Shown here: positions 54,677 through 64,000 of the stretch, piece after piece
How the letters are laid out: each line of letters starts with the position of its first letter
How positions within the stretch are numbered: the first letter of the stretch is position 1
Assembly (NCBI RefSeq): GCF_001553935.1
Contig: NZ_CP014232.1
Coordinates: forward strand, 186,001-250,000
From: Actinomyces oris
Lineage (GTDB): Bacteria; Actinomycetota; Actinomycetes; Actinomycetales; Actinomycetaceae
Reading direction: 5' to 3'
DNA: 64,000 nucleotides
Made by a program: the position numbers and the translations under genes
Notes under the pieces: model-generated
Databases searched by the model: none
What the model was told of the DNA's origin: nothing
Seen by the model: only the letters and a program-made list of their open reading frames with translations

Positions 54677-55542
54677 GCCCGTTCCTCCGCCTCCGTGGAG
54701 GCTTCGTCGGCCAGGCGCCCGACGGCGCGGCCGGCGCGGTCCAGGACGATCCGGGACTCGGCGACGTCGGTGAGCTGAAGCTGGCGGGCGGCGTCGTCGA
54801 GGCCGAGGAAGCGGGCGACGAAGTCGTCGGCCGGGTGGGCCAGCAGCTGGGGGCCGCTGCCGCGCTGGGCGACCTGGGCACCTTCGCGCAGGAGGATGAT
54901 CTCGTCGCCCAGGGCGAGGGCCTCGTCGACGTCGTGGGTGACGAAGATGATGGTCTTCCCCAGCTCGGCCTGGATGCGGGCCATCTCGCGCTGGAGGTCG
55001 CGACGCACGAGGGGGTCGACAGCTCCGAAGGGCTCGTCCATGAGGAGCACCTCGGGATCGGCGGCCAGTGCCCGGGCGACCCCGACCCGCTGGGCCTGGC
55101 CGCCGGAGAGCTGGTGGGGGTAGCGCCCCGCCAGGTCGCGGTCAAGGTCGAGCATGTCCATGAGCTCAAGGGCCCGGCACCGGGCGTCGTGGCGGTCGGC
55201 ACCCTGGAGGCGGGGCACGAGGGTGATGTTGTCGATGACGCGCCGGTGCGGCAGCAGCCCCGCGTTCTGCATGACGTAGCCGATGGAGCGACGCAGGGCC
55301 ACGGCATCGCGGGTGGCGACGTCCTCGTCATCGATGAGGACCCGTCCGCTGGAGGGCTCCACCATGCGGTTGACCATGCGCAGCAGGGTCGTCTTGCCAC
55401 AGCCGGACGATCCCAGCAGGACGGTGGTAGTGCCGGCCTCAATGCGGGCGGTGAAGGAGTCTACGGCGGGGGAACCGGATCCGGAGCCCCTCCCGGCCGG
55501 GTACGACTTGGTGACGGCATCGAAGGTAATGGTGCTGCTCAT
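54673..55542 (-). CDS. Osmoprotectant ABC transporter ATP-binding protein (OpuBA type)
   Basis: A 289-residue ATPase. Walker A is GSSGCGKTT, the signature is LSGGQAQRVGVARAL, Walker B is VLLMDEPFGAVD and the switch is FVTHDVDEALALGDEI. It lacks the C-terminal CBS pair seen in some OpuA proteins. The ATG at 55542 begins the conserved region (MSSTITFDAVTKSYP) but has no close ribosome site; the ATG at 55566 has AGAGG and is a real alternative. First gene of the four-gene operon. The 271-base gap upstream holds no gene and should carry the promoter. Confidence 0.9.
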   Translation of the reverse strand: MSSTITFDAVTKSYPAGRGSGSGSPAVDSFTARIEAGTTTVLLGSSGCGKTTLLRMVNRMVEPSSGRVLIDDEDVATRDAVALRRSIGYVMQNAGLLPHRRVIDNITLVPRLQGADRHDARCRALELMDMLDLDRDLAGRYPHQLSGGQAQRVGVARALAADPEVLLMDEPFGAVDPLVRRDLQREMARIQAELGKTIIFVTHDVDEALALGDEIILLREGAQVAQRGSGPQLLAHPADDFVARFLGLDDAARQLQLTDVAESRIVLDRAGRAVGRLADEASTEAEERA

Positions 55543-55793
55543 TGCGGGTGCCGGGTGTCCTCTCATGGCCTCTGGCGGCGCGGCCCGATGGCGTATTGCC
55601 ACCGTACCAGCCACCATCTGCCGATCTGCCAGGTGGCAGCCTTTACCAAGGCGATTGGTGCAGGATTGAAAGCAAACACCCAGGTGCTCACCATCTACAC
55701 GTCGATGGAGTCGACGAGCTGCTCCCACTCAACACCGCGGCAGTGCACGCTATTCCCGCACTGCATGCCCAGGCTGCGACCCCGGGCGGGCTT

Positions 55794-55821
55794 TCCGGAT
55801 CAGAAGGTCCGGATCAGAAGG
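55794..55821. repeat. 14-bp tandem duplication at the VOC stop codon
   Basis: TCCGGATCAGAAGG occurs twice back to back. The stop codon of the VOC gene lies in the second copy, so the unit spans the end of the gene. Confidence 0.85.
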
Positions 55822-56254
55822 CCGGGCGCAGGGCGACGTCGTCGGAGTAGTCGGAGGCAACGAGCTCGACACGGTTGCCCTCGGGGTCAAGCACGGTGGC
55901 CTCGTAGTATCCGTCACCGGTCTGGCGAGGTCCGTCAATGACCGGCACGCCGGCCTCGGACATGTGGGAGGCCAGGCGGTCGACGTCCTCACGCCCGGGC
56001 AGGCCGAAGGAGACGTGAGCCCACCCCAGCTGGGCGGCCTCGCAGTGCTCGGCGAGCTCAGGACGGGTCATGATCTCCAGGCGGGTCCCCCGCTGGACCG
56101 CCGGGGTCTCAGCGAAGTGGAGGATGTGGGTGCGCAGGCCGGTCCTCGGGTTCTCATAGAGGCCGTTGGCGTGCCCGTCGAACCAGTGGGAGTAGAAGTC
56201 TCGGACACTGTCGAGGTCAGCGACCCAGATGGCGACGTGGTCGAGGTGAGGCAT
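55814..56254 (-). CDS. VOC-family (glyoxalase-like) metalloprotein
   Basis: A 146-residue vicinal-oxygen-chelate protein. PHLDHVAIWVADLDSVRDFY (metal-ligand histidine) and VLDPEGNRVELVA (metal-ligand glutamate) mark the two beta-alpha-beta modules; a second histidine is in LGWAHVSFGL. It could be a lactoylglutathione lyase-like enzyme or a dioxygenase/resistance relative; not decidable here. I prefer the ATG at 56254 (AGGAAGG eight bases upstream) over 56260. Confidence 0.85.
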   Translation of the reverse strand: MPHLDHVAIWVADLDSVRDFYSHWFDGHANGLYENPRTGLRTHILHFAETPAVQRGTRLEIMTRPELAEHCEAAQLGWAHVSFGLPGREDVDRLASHMSEAGVPVIDGPRQTGDGYYEATVLDPEGNRVELVASDYSDDVALRPAF

Positions 56255-56301
56255 GGTCATTCCCTTCCTGACGGTGAAGAATCACTGCCGACGACCAGAG
56301 A

Positions 56302-56315
56302 TGATCGTACGATCA
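56302..56315. promoter_or_regulatory. Palindrome TGATCGTACGATCA, likely DeoR operator
   Basis: A perfect 14-bp palindrome between the VOC and DeoR genes. A related half-site CATACGATCATTG lies at about 56395-56407, closer to the DeoR start. Shared ACGATCA suggests two binding sites of one regulator, probably the adjacent DeoR protein controlling itself and perhaps the VOC gene. A separate hairpin (AACGGAT at 56349, ATCCGTT at 56369) lies between them. Confidence 0.55.
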
Positions 56316-56463
56316 CTCTTCCCGACAGCGATTTTCCGGCATTGAATCAACGGATTTCCGGAGTTCCGATCCGTTGACACCAACGGTAGAAGACCATACG
56401 ATCATTGTCATTGCTCGTTCTCCAGCAAAACGATCGCCTCGTTGCCGCCGATGCGGAGGAAGC

Positions 56464-57231
56464 ATGCGCGACAGTCCCCACGAGAGGCGCCGTACGATAC
56501 TGCGCGCCCTGAGCCCCACCACAGTACACAGTGTGCAGGCGCTGTCCCGGCTGACCGGGGTCTCGGTCATCACCATCCGCCGGGACCTGGCCGAGCTGGC
56601 CCACGAGGGCCTGGTGACCCGGGTCCACGGCGGCGCTTTGCGTGCACCGCGCCGTGGGGCCGCCCGGCCGGCCTCCATGCGTCGCAGGCAGGATGTGGAG
56701 ATCAAGCGCCGTCTGGCGCAGGCCACCGCCGAGCTCATAGAGGACGGGGAGGCGGTCATCATCGACTCCGGGACCACCTGCGAGATGGTGGCCGAGCAGC
56801 TCGCCGGCCGCGACATCCGGGTTCTGTGCCTGTCGCTGGGCGCCGGTGCAGCAGTGGCCTCCGTGCGTGGAGCCGCAGTGACCATCGCGGGCGGCCCGGT
56901 GGATCCGGAGTCCCTCTCCCTGTTCTCCGCCGAGGCGGTCGAGGCGGTGCGCGCGTTCCGCGCCGACGTCGCGGTCCTATCCACCTGCGCCGTGTCCACC
57001 CGCGAGGGCCTGACCGTCATGGGGTCCGACGACGCGATGGTCAAGCGCACCATCATGGCCTCTTCCACCCGACGCGTTCTGCCGACCGCACCGAGCAAGA
57101 TCGCCCAGACCAGCACCTACCGGTTCGGGCGTATCGAGGACCTCGACACGCTGTTGACAACAAGCCAGATCGCCCCCGACACCCTTGAGGAGATGCGGGG
57201 CGCCGGAGTCGACGTCGTGCTGTGCGACTAA
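56464..57231 (+). CDS. DeoR-family transcriptional regulator
   Basis: A 255-residue repressor of the sugar/nucleoside type. N-terminal helix-turn-helix: HERRRTILRAL, VHSVQALSRLTGVSVITIRR and DLAELAHEGLVTRVHGGAL. The C-terminal DeoRC domain includes AVIIDSGTTCEMVAEQLAGR and SREGLTVMGSDDAMVKRTIM-like text, which binds a phosphorylated sugar. GGAGG lies four bases before the ATG. No sugar operon is adjacent, so its targets are unclear; it is divergent from the VOC gene and convergent with the tannase-like gene. Confidence 0.92.
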   Translation: MRDSPHERRRTILRALSPTTVHSVQALSRLTGVSVITIRRDLAELAHEGLVTRVHGGALRAPRRGAARPASMRRRQDVEIKRRLAQATAELIEDGEAVIIDSGTTCEMVAEQLAGRDIRVLCLSLGAGAAVASVRGAAVTIAGGPVDPESLSLFSAEAVEAVRAFRADVAVLSTCAVSTREGLTVMGSDDAMVKRTIMASSTRRVLPTAPSKIAQTSTYRFGRIEDLDTLLTTSQIAPDTLEEMRGAGVDVVLCD

Positions 57232-57304
57232 CGGAGAACGACCGGGTCGGAGCGGAGCGACTCGGCCCGGGAGGCTCCAGGATGTCCCCCGGAGTCTTCC
57301 GGGC

Positions 57305-59059
57305 TCAGGAGGCCGCCTGCTTGGTCACCCAGGCGATGAAGTTCTCCTCGCCGGTGCCGGTCAGCTCGGCCATCGTGTGTCCTTGCCCCCAGACGGTGGC
57401 GAAGTCGACGCTGCCGGCTCCGGCCTGCTGGAGGGCCAGGGCGAGGTTCACCTCGACGGTGGAGGCGGTGTCGCCCTGGGTGATGCCGGTGCGGATGCGC
57501 CAGGCCGGGGCGATGGTGGAGCTGCCCCGTCCCTTGGAGTCCTGGGTGAGGTAGTACAGGGGGTCGTACATCGCCACGCGCGTGACCATGTCGGTGCCGA
57601 CCGAGTCCTTGGCGGCCAGGTCCTTCTCGTAGGCGGCGACGCCGTAGTCCTTGTTCCAGCCCGACAGCCCCGAGTACCTGGACTGCCCCTTGGAGATGAC
57701 CTCGCGGCTCAGGGAGGAGAAGTGCTGCTTGTTCTCCCCCGAGCCCATGACGAGGTTCTCGGTCTGGGCACGGCCCACGCCGTCGAAGGCCCCCACGTCC
57801 TTGGAGGCGTTCTTCTGGGAGGCGACGAAGCCCTGCAGGCCGGTGATCGTCGCGGTCTTCTTGGAGGCGTCGTAGGTGACCCACTGCGAGGAGGAGTTGA
57901 GGAAGGCGATGTACTCCTCCACCGTCTTGTAGGTGGTGGACTCGGCGCTGCCCTGACCGCCGCCGCTGGGCTCCATCCCCGCCATCTCGGTGGAGGAGGG
58001 CGTGTAGGGGAAGGTGGTGGCCGCCAGGAAGTCGTTGAGGGACTTCTGGATGACCGCCACGAGGTGGTCGTAGTAGGAGCCCGACAGGAAGGTGCCCTGG
58101 GAGGAGGATTCCAGGGTCAGAGGCTTGCCCTGGGAGTCGGTGAGCTTCAGCCCATTGAGGTAGGCGGGGAAGGCGGCGGCGAGGTCCTGGGAGTAGGCCC
58201 GCGTCCAGGTACCCTCGGCCCGGGTGCCGGAGGAGGCGAACTGCCCCATGTTCCACTCGTAGGCGGCGTTGGCGCTGTCCAGGCTGGTGATCGGGCACCA
58301 GCACATGGCTCCGGCCACGGCATCGGACAGGGCCTTGCCGTTGGTGTCAGTGGTGGCAGCCCCCAGGACGGCCAGGTAGGGGGCGAACAGCTCGCTGTCC
58401 CCGGAGGCTCCGGCGACGGCGCTCTGCGCCCCTCCCCCGCTGTGCCCGAAGACATAGACCTCCGCGGCGTCGCCGGGTACGGCGGCGGAGTTGTAGCGCC
58501 GGTAGCGCACGGCGGCCTTGAGGTCGGCGACGCCCCAGGGCGCATTGCCGGAGTAGGTCTGGGAGTTGGAGTCCTTGCCGCGAAGACCGGCGAGGACGTA
58601 GATGAAGCCGGCCTCCATGTAGGCCTTGATGGTGTCGTAGGAGTACTCGGTGGGCGGCTTCTGGGCGGAGTATCCCGGGGTGTTGACCGGGAAGACGGTG
58701 GGTGCGGTGGCAGCGGTGAAGCTGCCGACGGCGCCCGAGGCGTTGACGGTGACCGTGTAGGTGCCATTTCCGTTGTCCTTGCCGGTGAAGTAGGCACCGG
58801 GCACGTAGATGCCCAGGGTCTCGTAGTCCGAGGCCTGGGGCGTGGCCACGTAGCGCAGACCCAGCTGGTAGTAGACCTTGTGGTCGGCGTCGTAGCGCCA
58901 GGCGGCGGAGTCCAGGGCGAGTTTGGCATCGGTGGGAGCCTGCGACGAGGCCGTGGAGGATGCCTGCGCGGTGGCCCCTCCGGTGGAGCAGGCGCCCAGG
59001 CCCAGGAGTCCCGCCGTGGCGGGCAGGGCGACAAGGATGGTGCGTCGTGGCAGGTTCAT
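57305..59059 (-). CDS. Tannase-like secreted lipoprotein hydrolase
   Basis: A 584-residue alpha/beta-hydrolase with a twin-arginine-like signal (MNLPRRTILV) and lipobox LGAC (C24), so anchored outside the membrane. The nucleophile serine is in VYVFGHSGGGAQSAVAGASG. The C-terminal WRIRTGITQGDTA and FATVWGQGHTMAEL supply the likely acid and histidine. This layout resembles bacterial subtype B tannases, which split gallate esters, but other esterase activities are possible. GGAGGG lies eight bases before the ATG at 59059. Single gene, convergent with the DeoR gene. Confidence 0.8.
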   Translation of the reverse strand: MNLPRRTILVALPATAGLLGLGACSTGGATAQASSTASSQAPTDAKLALDSAAWRYDADHKVYYQLGLRYVATPQASDYETLGIYVPGAYFTGKDNGNGTYTVTVNASGAVGSFTAATAPTVFPVNTPGYSAQKPPTEYSYDTIKAYMEAGFIYVLAGLRGKDSNSQTYSGNAPWGVADLKAAVRYRRYNSAAVPGDAAEVYVFGHSGGGAQSAVAGASGDSELFAPYLAVLGAATTDTNGKALSDAVAGAMCWCPITSLDSANAAYEWNMGQFASSGTRAEGTWTRAYSQDLAAAFPAYLNGLKLTDSQGKPLTLESSSQGTFLSGSYYDHLVAVIQKSLNDFLAATTFPYTPSSTEMAGMEPSGGGQGSAESTTYKTVEEYIAFLNSSSQWVTYDASKKTATITGLQGFVASQKNASKDVGAFDGVGRAQTENLVMGSGENKQHFSSLSREVISKGQSRYSGLSGWNKDYGVAAYEKDLAAKDSVGTDMVTRVAMYDPLYYLTQDSKGRGSSTIAPAWRIRTGITQGDTASTVEVNLALALQQAGAGSVDFATVWGQGHTMAELTGTGEENFIAWVTKQAAS

Positions 59060-59224
59060 CGTGGTTCCCTCCGGCACGCTCAGTCGCGCGCCTCGCTCGG
59101 GTGTCTGCGTACGTGGCTAGCACATCACCTTAAGGCACGGACGATCCCAGGACGCGGCTGTGCCGCTTGTGTGAGTCGGTATCCGCGTACTGGCGAGCGT
59201 GTCAGGCTGCAGACTCGGCTCGCA

Positions 59225-59267
59225 CGACGACGGCGCCGGCCTCGCGTGAAGGGCGGCGCCGTCGTCG
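59225..59267 (-). terminator. fumC terminator
   Basis: A perfect 14-bp stem (CGACGACGGCGCCG and complement) with a 15-base loop, 23 bases after the fumC stop. Confidence 0.75.
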
Positions 59268-59289
59268 GCTTGAGGGACAGTCCTGAGGC

Positions 59290-60726
<1,437 letters not shown>

Positions 60727-60821
60727 AGGTGCAAGGTTAGGCGCTCGTGCTCGCCGCCGTGCGGGGACGGGCGTCCCAGACACGTCTCAGATCGCTACCG
60801 GCCGACATCACCGAAGGCGAC

Positions 60822-61415
60822 TCACACGGGTCGCAGCTGTTCCAGGGCCAGGTCCAGCAGATCCGCAAGATGCTCATCGCCGTCAATGGTCCGGGGCTCA
60901 TGGAGATGACCCGTGATCTGCAGGGCAGCGAGCCCATGAAGCAGAACCCAGATGACGGTGGCGATCTCACGGGTGGGGCCGGGTCGCAGCAGACCGGCTC
61001 CCTGGGCCTGGGCAACGAGCTCGCCGACGGCGGCCATGGCGTCGTCGGCGGCCTCCTCCAGCCCGGGGTCCGGCTCCGCAATCGGGGCGTCCCCGAAGAC
61101 CAGCTGGTAGTGGTGGGGGCACTCGACTGCGTAGTCGATATAGGCCCAGCAACCGGCGCGCAGCCGCTGTCGCGCTCCCCGGTGCCGCTCCGCACCATGA
61201 CGAATCCGCTCTGCGATCTGCCGCAGGGTCCGTCCCGCCAGGGCACGCATGAGCGCAGCCTTGTCCGTGTAGTGACGATAGGGCGCCGAGCGGGACACGC
61301 CGGCAGCCTCACCAACGGCGCGCAGCGTCACCGACTCAGGTCCCCTGTCCTCGAGCAGCGTTGCAGCGGCGTCGAGGATGGCGGCGCGCGTCGGACCTGG
61401 ATCGCGAGGGCTCAT
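60822..61415 (-). CDS. TetR-family regulator with WHG domain
   Basis: A 197-residue regulator. The HTH reads TRAAILDAAATLLEDRGPES, TLRAVGEAAGVSRSAPYRHY; the C-terminal IWVLLHGLAALQITGHL is the WHG-type ligand domain. It is divergent from the SnoaL-like gene. Two near-identical inverted repeats in the 84-base gap are its likely operators, and one overlaps the -35 and the other the -10 of that gene. Confidence 0.92.
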   Translation of the reverse strand: MSPRDPGPTRAAILDAAATLLEDRGPESVTLRAVGEAAGVSRSAPYRHYTDKAALMRALAGRTLRQIAERIRHGAERHRGARQRLRAGCWAYIDYAVECPHHYQLVFGDAPIAEPDPGLEEAADDAMAAVGELVAQAQGAGLLRPGPTREIATVIWVLLHGLAALQITGHLHEPRTIDGDEHLADLLDLALEQLRPV

Positions 61416-61433
61416 GACCCAAGCCTACCCACA

Positions 61434-61450
61434 TGTTGACACAGTCAACA
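61434..61450. promoter_or_regulatory. TetR operator 1
   Basis: TGTTGACACAGTCAACA is a perfect 7-3-7 palindrome. It contains the -35 box TTGACA (61436-61441) of the SnoaL-like gene. Confidence 0.75.
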
Positions 61451-61459
61451 TTCAAGTTA

Positions 61460-61476
61460 TGCTGACACCGTCAACT
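61460..61476. promoter_or_regulatory. TetR operator 2
   Basis: TGCTGACACCGTCAACT repeats operator 1 at 14 of 17 positions, centred 26 bases away. It overlaps the -10 box TATGCT (61458-61463). Confidence 0.7.
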
Positions 61477-61499
61477 TAACCTGAGGAGAGGAACGACTC

Positions 61500-61880
61500 A
61501 TGACCGACACCACCCGTACCGGTGCCGACTTCGACGCGAGCTACCTGCGCACCTGGACTGAGCCCGACGCCGATCAGCGCCGTGCACTCATCGAGCAGAT
61601 GTGGGCCCCGCACGGGTCGCTGCACATCTCCTCACCCGCCTTGACCGTCACAGGAACAGCCGACATCGCTGAGCACATCAACCGCGTCCACAACGACCGC
61701 ATTGCAGGTCAGGGCCTGACCTTCAGCTATGACCAGCGCATGGAGTCCGGCGACGCACTATTGCTGCGCTGGTCGATGACCACCCCAAGCGGCGACGTCG
61801 TAGGGCGCGGAGTCGACACCGTCTTCCGCGACGTCGACGGCAAGGTGACGCACGCCTACATGTTCATGGGCGTGAACTGA
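61500..61880 (+). CDS. SnoaL/NTF2-like protein
   Basis: A 126-residue protein with the cone-shaped alpha+beta pattern of the NTF2/SnoaL superfamily (SYLRTWTEPDADQRRALIEQ, LLRWSMTTPSGDVVGRGVDT). Members are ester or polyketide cyclases, isomerases or ligand binders; no catalytic residue can be fixed here. AGAGG precedes the ATG. It is the likely target of the divergent TetR regulator, so it may handle or bind the regulator's ligand. Confidence 0.8.
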   Translation: MTDTTRTGADFDASYLRTWTEPDADQRRALIEQMWAPHGSLHISSPALTVTGTADIAEHINRVHNDRIAGQGLTFSYDQRMESGDALLLRWSMTTPSGDVVGRGVDTVFRDVDGKVTHAYMFMGVN

Positions 61881-61919
61881 CCCGAGCGAGCCCCTGCGAC
61901 TCGCCTCGACGTCGGCAGC

Positions 61920-62804
61920 TCACGACATCGCCGCCAGCACCGCCTCGATGCCGGCGGCGATCGTCGTGTGCGCACCGACCACGAGTCGGATGACCTCGTC
62001 GGGATCGGTGGGCGCCTGCGCGAAGGACAGGTCGGAGACGACGCTCATGCCGGCCACGCGCACCCCGAGGTGGTGCAGGGCGATGGCCTCCAGAACGGTG
62101 GACATGCCGACGCAGTCGGCACCGGCGGACTCCAGCATTCGCGTCTCCGCCATGGTCTGATACTCCGGCCCACGCACAGCGGCATAGACGCCTGACCTCT
62201 CTGTGACACCGCGCAGGACGTCAGCAAGCTCGTCGTCCCACACACTGCGCACGTCAGTGAAGACCGGGCCGTCGAAGGGTGAGGAGCCGGTGAGGTTGAG
62301 GTGATCGGTGATCGTCATGACCTCGCCGATGTGCCAGCCGCGCAGGCAGCCGCCGGCGTTGACCAGGACGGCGCCATGTACGCCGGCTGCAGCCGCGACA
62401 CGGGACAGGGCGACCACCGGTCCGGGCCCGCGACCCTCGTAGAGGTGGGTCCGTCCGCGAGCCACGAGGACGCGCCGCTCTCCCCCATCCTCTTGTCCGC
62501 CCACCTTCCGGCCACGAGCGACGACATAGGAGTCAAGGCGGTCCTCATGTCCCGGCGCGACCGGGAGCATGACCCCGGGCAGGTCGGACAGGCGCAGGCT
62601 CGCAGCCGGCTCACCCCAGGAAGCCAGGGCGTCAGCAGCGCCGGACCCCAGGACCACCAGGAGATCGTGGCGAGGCGCGCCGGTGCGTCGGGCGATCTGG
62701 TGGGCGCCTTCCATGGCCGGGCCCGGGCCTTCTGCGCCAGAAGACACGCTCAGGGCCTCCAGACGCTCAGGCTCGAGAGCGAAGCCTGTGGCCTTGTCGT
62801 TCAC
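61920..62804 (-). CDS. Purine nucleoside phosphorylase
   Basis: A 294-residue enzyme of the trimeric PNP/MTAP family, releasing purine bases from (deoxy)nucleosides with phosphate. LLVVLGSGAADAL (phosphate loop), VLVARGRTHLYEG, GAVLVNAGGCLRGWHIGEVM, YAAVRGPEYQTMAETRML and ADCVGMSTVLEAIALHHLGV are typical. The stop of the upstream permease overlaps its ATG (ATGA), so base transport and salvage are linked. Confidence 0.9.
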   Translation of the reverse strand: MNDKATGFALEPERLEALSVSSGAEGPGPAMEGAHQIARRTGAPRHDLLVVLGSGAADALASWGEPAASLRLSDLPGVMLPVAPGHEDRLDSYVVARGRKVGGQEDGGERRVLVARGRTHLYEGRGPGPVVALSRVAAAAGVHGAVLVNAGGCLRGWHIGEVMTITDHLNLTGSSPFDGPVFTDVRSVWDDELADVLRGVTERSGVYAAVRGPEYQTMAETRMLESAGADCVGMSTVLEAIALHHLGVRVAGMSVVSDLSFAQAPTDPDEVIRLVVGAHTTIAAGIEAVLAAMS

Positions 62805-64000
62805 GAACGGGCCTCCTGGCGGGCCACCCGGCCTCGGCCGAGGACAAGGTGCCCGAGCACACCGATGAGCAGAGCGACCAGCACACCGAGGTTGGCTCCA
62901 GCCCAGGCCCCGTCGCGCCCCCCAAGAGGCCCGAGCAGGTAGCCCTGCCAGGACAACCAGGAGGCAGCCGAGTTGACGACCAGCCCCCAGCCGACGACGG
63001 AACCGGCAGCCACCAGGGCGATGGCCTCCCAGTTGACTGAGCCGTAGACGCCGTCGGGCGTGAAGAGGGCTTCCTCGTCGTAGTCGCGCTTGCGCAGAAT
63101 GACCTCGGCGACCATGACTCCGGCCCAGGCGGCGACGACGACCCCGAGAGTGGTGAGGAACCCTTGGAAGGGACCGAGGAAGTCATCAGCGCCGAAGATG
63201 ACGGCGATGGTGCCCACGGTCATGATGGTGGCGTCGATGGAGGTGGCCACGTGTCGGCGCACGGGCAGGCCGGTCGCCAGGAGAGACAGGCCCGAGGAGT
63301 ACAGGTCCATGATGATGCCGCCAGCCAATCCCAGGATGGCGACGACCGCGAAGGGGATGAGGAACCACGTGGGCAGGATCGTGGTCAGAGCGCCGATGGG
63401 GTCGGTGTTGATGGCCTGGCCGAGCTCGGCGTCGGAGCCCACCAGGAGGATGCCGAAGAAGACGAGCACCACGCAGGGCAGTGCCGATCCCAGCGTGGTC
63501 CAGCCGATGACGCCGGCTGTCGAGGCCCTGCGGGGCAGGTAGCGGGAGTAGTCGGCGGCGGCATTGACCCAACCGAGGCCGAAGCCGGTGGCCACCATGA
63601 CCAGGGCTCCGATGAAGGCCGCAGGGCCGCCCGACGGCAGGGCCAAGATCTTGTCGACACTGATCTGGGGAGCGACGAGGACGAGGTAGATGATGGTGAG
63701 GACACCGGTGGCCCAGGTGATCCAGGTCTGAACCCTCATGATCGCCTCGAAGCCGAGAATACCGGCGCTGGCAGCCAGGCCAACAGTGAGCAGGAAGCCC
63801 AGGATCTGGGCACCGACCTGGTTGTGCCAACCCAGGGCCTGGAACACCGTGGCCGAGGCCAGGGTGGCAGAGACGCACAGGACGGTCTCCCAGCCGACCG
63901 TGAGGATCCAGGACAGGGCCGCGGACAGGCGATTGCCGTTGTAGCCGAAGGCCGCTCGGGACAGCGCCAGGGTGGGGGCGCTGCCTCGTTTGCCCAGGAC
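62801..64000 (-). CDS. NCS1-family nucleobase permease, partial (5' end beyond window)
   Basis: The frame is open to the right edge; 399 residues are present and the N-terminus is missing. It has about ten remaining membrane segments. The visible start VLGKRGSAPTLALSRAAFGY (conserved NCS1 loop with G-x-x-x-R-x-x-F/P-x-G-x) and AAADYSRYLPRRAS are typical of cytosine/purine/allantoin permeases of the NCS1 family. Coupled to the purine nucleoside phosphorylase by ATGA, so it is probably a purine or related base importer. Confidence 0.88.
   Translation of the reverse strand, partial: VLGKRGSAPTLALSRAAFGYNGNRLSAALSWILTVGWETVLCVSATLASATVFQALGWHNQVGAQILGFLLTVGLAASAGILGFEAIMRVQTWITWATGVLTIIYLVLVAPQISVDKILALPSGGPAAFIGALVMVATGFGLGWVNAAADYSRYLPRRASTAGVIGWTTLGSALPCVVLVFFGILLVGSDAELGQAINTDPIGALTTILPTWFLIPFAVVAILGLAGGIIMDLYSSGLSLLATGLPVRRHVATSIDATIMTVGTIAVIFGADDFLGPFQGFLTTLGVVVAAWAGVMVAEVILRKRDYDEEALFTPDGVYGSVNWEAIALVAAGSVVGWGLVVNSAASWLSWQGYLLGPLGGRDGAWAGANLGVLVALLIGVLGHLVLGRGRVARQEARS

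Noticed and set aside
57232..57304. Terminator between the DeoR and tannase-like genes
   Set aside because: Several partly paired GC-rich arms exist, but none gives a clean stem, so I did not annotate one.

Overview
The window is high-GC actinobacterial DNA and most likely comes from an Actinomyces-type organism (Actinomycetaceae). This rests on WhiB and PdtaS homologues side by side, the 16S rRNA sequence as I read it, actinobacterial rRNA leader elements, lipobox and twin-arginine lipoproteins, and many GTG starts with ATGA/GTGA gene overlaps. The genus is my inference from sequence memory, not a database match. The order ligA - gatCAB - ilvBNC - leuB also matches the order I recall on the Mycobacterium tuberculosis chromosome, so the central part looks like ancestral core with insertions.

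Layout. 1-11.7 kb (all minus): a cell-wall glycopolymer locus. It reads LCP ligase, UDP-sugar dehydrogenase, GT2 + glycerophosphotransferase fusion, CTP:glycerol-3-phosphate cytidylyltransferase (tagD), TPR + glycerophosphotransferase + GT4 fusion, and a CgeB-like glycosyltransferase cut by the left edge. Together they would make CDP-glycerol and a uronic-type sugar, assemble a glycerol-phosphate-containing polymer and attach it to the wall. 11.9-24.8 kb: branched-chain amino acid genes (ilvE, leuB, ilvBNC) with two small lipoproteins, a TetR/MFS efflux pair, an AspT-type transporter and a ThrE-type exporter. 25.0-30.9 kb: a complete rRNA operon on the minus strand (16S-23S-5S, no spacer tRNA) with tandem promoters, a leader element, a long-range pre-23S stem and a terminator. 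31-41.6 kb: DoxX-like membrane protein, ACT-domain malic enzyme, gatCAB amidotransferase, a membrane L,D-transpeptidase, and ligA, which carries a one-base homopolymer deletion that breaks its frame. 41.7-51 kb: an FHA-membrane-triple-ATPase protein like the type VII secretion motor EssC, whiB and pdtaS, DUF2505 and OsmC proteins, and a coupled unit of a hydrophobic protein, thyA and folA. 51-64 kb: HxlR regulator and Rossmann oxidoreductase, an OpuB-type osmoprotectant ABC operon, a VOC protein, a DeoR regulator, a tannase-like lipoprotein, fumC, a TetR regulator divergent from a SnoaL-like protein, and a purine phosphorylase coupled to an NCS1 permease cut by the right edge.

Most operons end in strong hairpins, several of them shared by convergent genes. 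Points that stand out: the ligA frameshift, the very large multidomain teichoic-acid-type enzymes, the orphan FHA/EssC-like ATPase, a 19-bp palindrome present in two copies upstream of unrelated genes, and several very clear regulator operators next to TetR, HxlR and DeoR genes. I found no CRISPR array, insertion sequence, prophage or tRNA.
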